Source of the DNA: Acidobacteriota bacterium
GTDB taxonomy: Bacteria; Acidobacteriota; Polarisedimenticolia; Gp22-AA2
Length of the DNA stretch: 33,099 nt
Reading direction: 5' to 3'
Assembly: GCA_018606725.1 (NCBI GenBank)
Contig: JAGYID010000027.1
Location: 1-33,099, forward strand
The translations under genes were made by a program, and so were the position numbers. Positions 1 to 6,878 of the stretch are shown in pieces (positions within the stretch are counted from its first letter, which is position 1; every line of letters begins with the position of its first letter). The notes beneath the pieces are model-generated. The model ran no database searches and was not told the DNA's origin. It saw nothing but the letters and a program-made list of their open reading frames with translations.

Positions 1-184
1 ACGGCGGAGCGAGCGCTTTGTAGCCGAGCCCGCCGTGCGGAGCGGGAGCGAGCACCGCCCGTCGGCGCCCTTCAGCCGATCCGGGCGGCGCGCAGCGTGC
101 CCCGCGAGGCGCAGGCCGCCGCCCCGGACGGTCGTGGGAGTTCGGCACGGGGCGCGCGGCGCGGGTGCTATACTGCCCGCCGAC

Positions 185-1315
185 ATGCAATCTTCCGTCC
201 CGGTGTACTCGCACTCCCGTCTCAGCGCCTTCGAGAAGTGCCCGTTGCAGTACCGCTTCCGCTATCTCGACAAGATCAAGCGGGACACGCAGGGCATCGA
301 AGCGTTCATGGGGAACCGGGTCCACGAGGTCCTCGAGAAGTTGTACCGCGATCTGCTGGCCGCGCGGCGTCCGTCGCTCGACGAGCTGGTGGCGCTGTAT
401 CACCGGAACTGGGAAGCGGAGTTCTCCGACAAGGTGAAGATCGTCCGGACCGAGCGCACCGCCGAGTCCTACCGGGAGACCGGCGAAGACTGCATCGGGA
501 AGTATTACCGGCGGTTCGAGCCGTTCGACCAGGCCTCGACGCTGGGGCTGGAAGAGCGGGTGACGGTGTCGATGGACGAGGCCAACCGCTACCGGCTGCA
601 GGGGTACATCGACCGCCTGGCCCGGGCCGGCGACGGGGTCTATGAAATCCATGACTACAAGACTTCCGCCAGCCTGCCGTCCGACGCCCACCTGCGCAGC
701 GACCGGCAGTTGACGATCTATCAGATGGCGGTGCAGAAGCGCTTCCCAGACGCCCGCGAGGTGCGGCTGATCTGGCATTTCCTCGCCCTCGACCGGACGC
801 TCACCTCGGGCCGCACCGACGACGAGGTCGCGCAGCACCGCCGGCAGACGATCCGTCTCATCGACGCCATCGAGGCGGCGAAGGCGTTCCCGTCGAAGGT
901 CAGCAGTCTGTGTCGCTGGTGCGATTACATGGACATCTGCCCGGAGTTCGCGACGCCGGGAGCGGGCGCCGCCGCAGGCGTGGCCGTCGCGACAGCGCCG
1001 GCGGGCGGCGTGAAGGTGGAGGCGACCGTCGCGCCGAGGCCACCGCAGCCGGTCCCGGGACCACTCCAACGACTCGCCGAGCTGCACGAGCGCAGGCGGA
1101 CGCTCGACGCGCAGGTCGACCACTTGCGCGGCGAGCAGGCCGGACTCGATCGGGAGATCGCCGCGATCGAGGCGGAGGTCCTGGTCGGGCTGCCGCCGCC
1201 GTCCGCCGCCGCCCCGGCGGCGCCGATGCAGCCGCGCGGCCGGCGCCGCATTCCGGAGCGTGCGCCCGGGCAGACCGCCGAGCCGCCGCGACAGCGGCAG
1301 CTCTTCTCCACCTGA
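185..1315 (+). CDS. RecB/Cas4-like PD-(D/E)XK family nuclease with probable Fe-S cysteines and C-terminal coiled coil
   Basis: ORF from internal ATG at 185 (MQSSVPVYSHSRLSAFEKCPLQYRFRYLDKIK...); SxSRLxxFEKCPLQYRFRY plus C-terminal CRWCDYMDIC pattern typical of PDDEXK_1/AddB-like nucleases; EIHDYKTS core motif. TATACT-like -10 at 169-174 just upstream. Confidence 0.85.
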   Translation: MQSSVPVYSHSRLSAFEKCPLQYRFRYLDKIKRDTQGIEAFMGNRVHEVLEKLYRDLLAARRPSLDELVALYHRNWEAEFSDKVKIVRTERTAESYRETGEDCIGKYYRRFEPFDQASTLGLEERVTVSMDEANRYRLQGYIDRLARAGDGVYEIHDYKTSASLPSDAHLRSDRQLTIYQMAVQKRFPDAREVRLIWHFLALDRTLTSGRTDDEVAQHRRQTIRLIDAIEAAKAFPSKVSSLCRWCDYMDICPEFATPGAGAAAGVAVATAPAGGVKVEATVAPRPPQPVPGPLQRLAELHERRRTLDAQVDHLRGEQAGLDREIAAIEAEVLVGLPPPSAAAPAAPMQPRGRRRIPERAPGQTAEPPRQRQLFST

Positions 1316-1328
1316 AAACAGGGTTGAC

Positions 1329-1357
1329 GCCGGCCGGGTCTGGCCAGCCGGGCCGGC
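1329..1357. terminator. possible hairpin between convergent genes
   Basis: GCCGGCC (1329-1335) and GGCCGGC (1351-1357) inverted repeat in the gap between convergent CDSs; no T-tract. Confidence 0.25.
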
Positions 1358-1379
1358 CGCCGCGCGCGAGCCGGTCGCT

Positions 1380-2855
1380 TCAGTCCAGGCGGACCGGGTG
1401 CGGCTCGCCGAGACCGAGGGTGGAGAGCGGCGCGCCGAAGCCGTTGGGGTCGCCGACGATCAGGATGACCAGGCGGTCGGGCGTCAGGTGCTTGCGGGCG
1501 GCCTGCTGGACCTGCTCGCGGGTGACTTTGGCGATGGTGTCGCGGTAGGTCTGCAGAAACTCGGGCGGGTAGCCGTAATAGTTGTAGTAGAGAAAGGCCT
1601 GCATGAACGGCACGGTGCCGTCGATCGAGAAGGCGAACGAATTGATGCTCGCCTCCTTGGCGACCCGGACTTCCTCCTCGGTCGGGCCCTGCTCCCGGAG
1701 CCGGTCGACGATGCCGCGGATCGCCTGGATCGTCTCGATGGTCGAGGCCGCCTTGGTCTGGCAGGAGATCTCGAACAGGCCGCGATCCGAGTCCTGCCCG
1801 ATGCCGCCGCTGACCGAATAGGCGAGCCCGCGGGTCGAGCGCACCTCCTTGACGAGGCGCGAGCTGAAGCCGCCCTCGCCCAGGATGAAGTTCAGCACTT
1901 TGATCGGGAACTTGTCGGGGTCGAAGCGGTTGACCCCGAGGTGGCCGAGCTCGACGCTCGACTGGTTGAGCGGCCGCGACACGACATGCACCCCGACCGG
2001 GATGCTGTCCTTGATCTTCGGCACCGGCGGCGGCGTCACCTTGCCCATCGTCCAGGCGCCGAAGGCCCCCTCCAGCATCTTCTTCATGGCGGCCTTGTCG
2101 AAGTCGCCCGCCACGGCGAACACGGAGTTGTTCGGGTGGACATAGCGGCGGTGGAACTCGATCAGGTCATCGCGGCCGATCCGGCCGATCGAAGCGGCGG
2201 TCGACAGCCGCGCCCACGGGTTGTCGGCGCCGTAGACGAGGGCCCGGAAGTTCAGCTCGGCGATGCTGCCCGGCTCGTCCCAGCGCCGCCGGATCTCCTC
2301 GATGACGCGCGCCTTCTCGACCTCGATCCGCCCCGGCTCGAAGCGCGGTGCCTTCAGCATGCCGGCGAGGATCCCCAGCGCCTCGGGGAACTTCGCCCTG
2401 AGCGCCGACAGGCTGCCGCTCATCGCGTCGGTGTCGCAGACCAGCGACAGGCGTGCCGGCAGCGTCTCGACCGCCAGGTCCACCGCGTCGGGAGTCATCT
2501 CCTTGGTGCCGCCGGTCCGCATCAGGCTGGTGGCGAGCACGGCCAGGCCGGCCTTGTCGGGCGGATCGAAGATCGAGCCGGCCTTGAGGTAGAACGCCAG
2601 GTCGACCAGCGGCAGCTCGTGGTCCTCGAACAGGTAGACGAGCAGGCCGTTCGGCAGCATCAGTTTTTCCGGCTTCGGGAACGCGATCGTCAGGGGCGGG
2701 TAGGTCAGCTGCCGGGGGTCGGACGGCGGGGTCGGCGCCGCGGCGGCCGGGGGAGCCACCGCCGGACCAGCCGGCTCCGGGGCGGCCGCAAGGGACCCCG
2801 TGATCACGGCCAGCAGGGCGATTGCCAGCGCGGCGGAACGCAGGCGGCCGGTCAC
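1380..2855 (-). CDS. M16 family peptidase-like protein, probably non-catalytic partner
   Basis: GTG start at 2855 (VTGRLRSAALAIALLAV signal peptide); M16 fold sequence (LPNGLLVYLFEDHELPLVDLAFYLKAGS..DKAGLAVLATSLMRTGGT, GGFSSRLVKEVRSTRGLAYSV) but HxxEH replaced by VLATS; GTGA overlap with upstream gene. Confidence 0.85.
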   Translation of the reverse strand: MTGRLRSAALAIALLAVITGSLAAAPEPAGPAVAPPAAAAPTPPSDPRQLTYPPLTIAFPKPEKLMLPNGLLVYLFEDHELPLVDLAFYLKAGSIFDPPDKAGLAVLATSLMRTGGTKEMTPDAVDLAVETLPARLSLVCDTDAMSGSLSALRAKFPEALGILAGMLKAPRFEPGRIEVEKARVIEEIRRRWDEPGSIAELNFRALVYGADNPWARLSTAASIGRIGRDDLIEFHRRYVHPNNSVFAVAGDFDKAAMKKMLEGAFGAWTMGKVTPPPVPKIKDSIPVGVHVVSRPLNQSSVELGHLGVNRFDPDKFPIKVLNFILGEGGFSSRLVKEVRSTRGLAYSVSGGIGQDSDRGLFEISCQTKAASTIETIQAIRGIVDRLREQGPTEEEVRVAKEASINSFAFSIDGTVPFMQAFLYYNYYGYPPEFLQTYRDTIAKVTREQVQQAARKHLTPDRLVILIVGDPNGFGAPLSTLGLGEPHPVRLD

Positions 2856-4441
2856 AGCCCCTCCCCGGGGGTCAGGGACGGGCCGGCGGCGCCGGCCCCG
2901 GCCGGCGTCGGCGATGAAACGGCCGGGGGGGCGGCCGGCGCGGGACGCTGCAGCGTCGCCACGGTGCGCCGCGACGGCAGGAACGCCCGTTGCGCCACGT
3001 CGCGCACCTGCGCCGGCGTGGTCGCCTTGATCGCCTCGTAGTAGCGCAGCAGGTCGTGCCAGTCGCCGGTGGTGATCTCGTAATACGACAGCTGTGACGC
3101 CAGACCGGCGTTGCTGCGCAGCGGGTAGAGGAACGACGCCTCCATCTGGTTGCGGATCTTCTGCATCTCCGTCTCCGGAACCGCCTCGTCCCGCAGCCGC
3201 GCCAGCTCCCGTTCGACCCCGGCTTCGACCTCCGCGGCGGTGTGGGGGGCGCGCGGCTCGGCATCGATGACGAACAGGTTCGGATAGCGATCCCCCGGCG
3301 CCTCGAAGCTGTTGACGTCGGAGGCGACCTGCGTCTCCATGACCAGTCGGCGGAACAGCCGGCCGGTGCGCCCCGAGGTCAGGAGCGAGTCGATCACCTG
3401 GAACACCGGATCGTCCCGATGCGGCCAGACCGGCTTGTGAAAGGCGATCAGGACGCTCGGCTCGGCGTCGAACTCGACCGCGATGCGGCGTTCGCCGGTC
3501 TGCTCCGGCTCGACGGTCACCGGTCCGGTCGCTGCAGGTCCGGCGGGAATGCCGCCGAAATATTTCTTCAGCAGCCGCTCCGCGGCCGCCGGGTCGATGT
3601 CGCCGACCAGCGCCCCGACGGCGTTGTTCGGCAGATAGTACTTGCGGTGGAAGTCGATGCCGTCCTGGCGCGTCAGGCGGGCGAGGTCGGACATCCAGCC
3701 GGCCGTGGACACGCGGTAGGGGTGGGCCTGGAAGGCGGTCAGCAGCAGCTGCTCGTACAGCTTGCCGGCCGGCTGCGTGTCGATCCGGAAGCGCCGCTCC
3801 TCCATGACCACGTCGCGCTCGGAATAGAACTCCCGCAGCACCGGGTCGCGCAGGCGCGCCGACTCGATCAGGCACCATAGCTCCAGCCGGTTGGCCGGCA
3901 GGCTGACGACGTAGGAGGTCAGGTCCTGGCCGGTCGAGGCGTTCAGCCCGACCGCTCCGTTGCTGGTCAGGATCTGGCTGAGCTCGTCCTTGACCACCAC
4001 TTCCTGCTGGCGGCGGCGCAGCGCGTCGATCGCCTTGCGCGCGGCCGCCACTTTCTCCGGGTCCGCGCGCTCGCCCCGATCCTCCTCGGCGTACAGCGTC
4101 TGCATGGCGCGATCCATGTCGTCGAGGATGGCGGCTTCCTTGATGGCGTCGCGCGTGCCGATGATCGAGGTCCCCTTGAACGCCATGTGCTCGAACAGGT
4201 GCGCCAGCCCGGTCTCGCCCCCGGGATCGTCGACGCCGCCGACCCGGAAGCGCAGGGTGGCGGAGAACACCGGTGCTACGCCGCGGCGCATCAGCAGGAA
4301 GCGCATGCCGTTGTCGAGGGTGATGCGGGTGACCCGGCCTTCGAGCGCCTGGGCGCGCGCCTCGGGTGCGGTGAGCGCCACGACGACGATCCCCAGGAGG
4401 AGCGTGGCGGCGAGGCCCGCCCGGCGCCGGCGGCGGTTCAC
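2852..4441 (-). CDS. M16 family zinc peptidase (active subunit)
   Basis: HLFEHMAFKGT (HxxEH) motif, LDNGMRFLLMRRGVAPVFSATLRFRVG, signal peptide; ATGA overlap with upstream BON gene. Confidence 0.9.
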   Translation of the reverse strand: MNRRRRRAGLAATLLLGIVVVALTAPEARAQALEGRVTRITLDNGMRFLLMRRGVAPVFSATLRFRVGGVDDPGGETGLAHLFEHMAFKGTSIIGTRDAIKEAAILDDMDRAMQTLYAEEDRGERADPEKVAAARKAIDALRRRQQEVVVKDELSQILTSNGAVGLNASTGQDLTSYVVSLPANRLELWCLIESARLRDPVLREFYSERDVVMEERRFRIDTQPAGKLYEQLLLTAFQAHPYRVSTAGWMSDLARLTRQDGIDFHRKYYLPNNAVGALVGDIDPAAAERLLKKYFGGIPAGPAATGPVTVEPEQTGERRIAVEFDAEPSVLIAFHKPVWPHRDDPVFQVIDSLLTSGRTGRLFRRLVMETQVASDVNSFEAPGDRYPNLFVIDAEPRAPHTAAEVEAGVERELARLRDEAVPETEMQKIRNQMEASFLYPLRSNAGLASQLSYYEITTGDWHDLLRYYEAIKATTPAQVRDVAQRAFLPSRRTVATLQRPAPAAPPAVSSPTPAGAGAAGPSLTPGEGL

Positions 4442-5364
4442 TTTGCCGGCTCGACGATGGTGCGGTGCTGGATGACGAGCGCGAGATCGATCTCGATCCG
4501 GTTGTCGACGCCCTTCACGCCGCCGACCAGGGCGGTGAGGGCCGCGGCCAGCTGCCGCGCCTGCAGCAGGGCGACGCGTCCGCTCAGGGTGACGATGCCG
4601 CCGCTCGCCTTGACTCGCAGCTCCGCTGCGTAGGCGAACTGCCGGAAGTCCGCCAGGTACTTGACCACCGCGTCCGTCAGGCCCCGGTCGTCGGCACCGG
4701 ACGGGGCGTCGGCGGGCATCAGATGGTTTGAGATCCGCCGCACGCCAAGCACGGTTCCGGCGGTCGCTTCGGCGTGTACGCGGGTGGCGTAGGTGTCGAC
4801 CGTGCCGCCGATGGTCGCGACGCCGTCCTCCACGGACACCCGCAGGTCCTTGATGCCGAGCGCCGCGCGCGTATCGGTGAGTTGCGTCTCGACGGCATCG
4901 CGCAGCGCCGCGTCGGTGACCTCGCCGCGCGGCACTTCCATTTCGTCGGTGACGTTGATGATGCCGGCCGTCGCCGCCGCCAGCCGCAGCGCCCTCGACT
5001 TCAGCGCGCAGCTGCGGATCGGCCCCGAGAACACCGCGCCGCCGTTGACCAGGTAGAGCGCGAAATTCTCCTGCGACAGTTCCGGGTCCTTGCGGAGCTG
5101 CTCGACAAGCCGCTCGCGCAGGGTGTAGTCACCAGGTCCGGCGATGTTCCGCTTCTGCCCGGCGGTTGTCCCGGCCGGGGCCGCCGGCGATGCGGTGGGG
5201 GCGGCGGGGTGATTCGCGCCGGCGCCCGACCCGGCGCCGGGTGCCTGGGCGCGGGCCGGCCGGCTCGCCGGGCCCGCCGAACCGATGAGGAGGCCCAGGA
5301 GAGCCAGGGTCGCGCAGGTTCGCGGTGCGGTGCGGACATCCGAGCCGGTGCGGCGATCGATCAT
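4438..5364 (-). CDS. secreted protein with multiple BON domains
   Basis: Repeated BON-like segments (LRDAVETQLTDTRAALGIKDLRVSVEDGVATIGGTVDTYATRVHAEATAGTVLGVRRISNHL; VVKYLADFRQFAYAAELRVKASGGIVTLSGRVALLQARQLAAALTALVGGVKGVDNRIEI); N-terminal signal. Confidence 0.85.
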   Translation of the reverse strand: MIDRRTGSDVRTAPRTCATLALLGLLIGSAGPASRPARAQAPGAGSGAGANHPAAPTASPAAPAGTTAGQKRNIAGPGDYTLRERLVEQLRKDPELSQENFALYLVNGGAVFSGPIRSCALKSRALRLAAATAGIINVTDEMEVPRGEVTDAALRDAVETQLTDTRAALGIKDLRVSVEDGVATIGGTVDTYATRVHAEATAGTVLGVRRISNHLMPADAPSGADDRGLTDAVVKYLADFRQFAYAAELRVKASGGIVTLSGRVALLQARQLAAALTALVGGVKGVDNRIEIDLALVIQHRTIVEPAK

Positions 5365-5426
5365 GGCCGCCTATTCTCACACAGGGTCGAAGTTCCGGCC
5401 AAATCAGGGTCCCGCGGCGGCCCGTT

Positions 5427-6416
5427 TCACGTCTGGGCGCGTCGGACCGACTCGACGACCGCGGCGGCGTCGAGCAGCGTCCGGGGGTCGCCCGCCGCCG
5501 GCTTGGCGACGCGCCTCCAGACCGTCGCCACCGCCTCGCGGGTCGGCGTCAGCGTCTGACGGCGTTCCTCCGGTCCCGCCTCGATCGCCCGGTCCAGATC
5601 CCGCAGGGCCTTCTGCAGCTGGTCGCGGGCGGCGATGGTCGCTCCCTGCTCGACCAGCTCCGCCCCGATTTCGAGGGCGAAGCGCGCCCGGCTGAGCGCG
5701 CCGGCGGCACTCAGGGCGGCGAGGGCGGCGCGCGCCTCGGCGACCGCCTCCGCCCCCGTCCGCATGTCGCGTCGGACCATGGCGCCGCGGCCGCGCTGCA
5801 CCGCCCGGCGCGCGTCGACGATCCGCGCCAGCAGCACTGGCGCCAGGACGGCCGCCTCGCAACGCCGCACCGCCTCGATGCAGGCCGCGGCGTCGCCGCG
5901 TGCGGCGTCGGTGAGTGCCGCGCGGCTCGCCTCCTCGGCCTGACGCAGGACGGTGTAGTCGTTGAGCCGCGGCAGGATGGTCCGGGCGCGCTCCATCGCC
6001 CCGGCGGCGGCCGTCAGATCCCCTTCGCCGGCGGAGTCGCGGGCGACGGCGAAGCAGCGGTCCAGCGCCTCGAGACCGCTTTGCGATTGAAGATCCACGA
6101 GCAGCTCCTCGGCGCGAATCAGCTGGGCGCTGACGCGTCCGGCGTCGGTCCCCTTGGCCGCCCCGGCGGCCTTGGCGAGCGCCTTGTCGGCCTTCGCCAG
6201 CAATTGTTCCAGGGCCTCGGAGGACGAGGCCCGCAGCGGGGCGGCGGCCGCCGGAGAAGCCGGCGCCGGCGGTGGGGGGCCGGCCGGCGGCGGCGAAGCC
6301 GCGAGCGATGCCGCGGCGATCAGGGCGAGGGTCGTCGACGCGATCGCCCGCGCGAGCGGCCCCCGACCCCGCCGCGACCCGGAGGAGTCGCCGCCGGGCT
6401 CAGTAGCCGAGGTCAT
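5427..6416 (-). CDS. hypothetical exported helical (Ala-rich) protein
   Basis: Continuous ORF; probable ATG at 6416; signal-like ARAIASTTLALIAAASLAA; heptad-like alpha-helical body. Same direction as flanking genes. Confidence 0.55.
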   Translation of the reverse strand: MTSATEPGGDSSGSRRGRGPLARAIASTTLALIAAASLAASPPPAGPPPPAPASPAAAAPLRASSSEALEQLLAKADKALAKAAGAAKGTDAGRVSAQLIRAEELLVDLQSQSGLEALDRCFAVARDSAGEGDLTAAAGAMERARTILPRLNDYTVLRQAEEASRAALTDAARGDAAACIEAVRRCEAAVLAPVLLARIVDARRAVQRGRGAMVRRDMRTGAEAVAEARAALAALSAAGALSRARFALEIGAELVEQGATIAARDQLQKALRDLDRAIEAGPEERRQTLTPTREAVATVWRRVAKPAAGDPRTLLDAAAVVESVRRAQT

Positions 6417-6759
6417 GCAGGCGGCGGTCATCGATGCCGAAGTGGTGGGCGATCTCGTGCAGCACGGTGCGGCGCACTTCGTCGCGGATGTCCCGGTCAT
6501 TGCGGCAGATCGCCTCGACGTTCGCCTGGTAGATGGTGATTTTGTCGGGGAACACCATGCCGTAGCTCGATGTCCGCTTGGTCAGCGGGTGACCCTGGTA
6601 CAGCCCGAGCAGCAGCCGCCCGCGCCCGGAACGCCTCGCATCGCGCGGCGACGGCAGATCCTCCACGACGACGGCAAGGTTGTCGAGCTTGTCCTTGAAG
6701 TCGTCCGGCAGCGATTCGATCGCCTCGGCGACCAGGGCTTCGAAACGGGCGCGGTCCAT
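6400..6759 (-). CDS. metallopeptidase family protein (zincin-like, HEIAHHFGIDD)
   Basis: Start ATG at 6759 (MDRARFEALVAEAIESLPDDFKDKLDNLAVVVED...LLGLYQGHPLT...YGMVFPDKITIYQANVEAIC...EVRRTVLHEIAHHFGIDDRRLHDLGY), typical of the short zincin-like metallopeptidase family. Confidence 0.9.
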   Translation of the reverse strand: MDRARFEALVAEAIESLPDDFKDKLDNLAVVVEDLPSPRDARRSGRGRLLLGLYQGHPLTKRTSSYGMVFPDKITIYQANVEAICRNDRDIRDEVRRTVLHEIAHHFGIDDRRLHDLGY

Positions 6760-6792
6760 GCCGCAGCATTGTACCGCTCCGCGACGACGGCT

Positions 6793-6824
6793 CCGATTGA
6801 CAAATCGGCATTGGGCGGTATAAA
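6793..6824 (+). promoter_or_regulatory. predicted sigma70-like promoter with palindrome over the -35
   Basis: TTGACA (6797-6802), 16-bp spacer, TATAAA (6819-6824); CCGATT-GACA-AATCGG inverted repeat at 6793-6808. Confidence 0.5.
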
Positions 6825-6878
6825 TGCACCCGTCTTTCACTCCAACGTCGTCGGCGTTGTTTCGGCAGGAGAGTCGCC

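Noticed and set aside
1260-3041. 593-aa plus-strand ORF opposite the M16 genes
   Set aside because: Antisense shadow; minus strand encodes M16 peptidases.
2856-3878. N-terminal extension of the 832-aa ORF upstream of GTG 2855
   Set aside because: Overlaps the HxxEH-bearing M16 gene in another frame; the natural start is GTG 2855 with a signal peptide and GTGA coupling.
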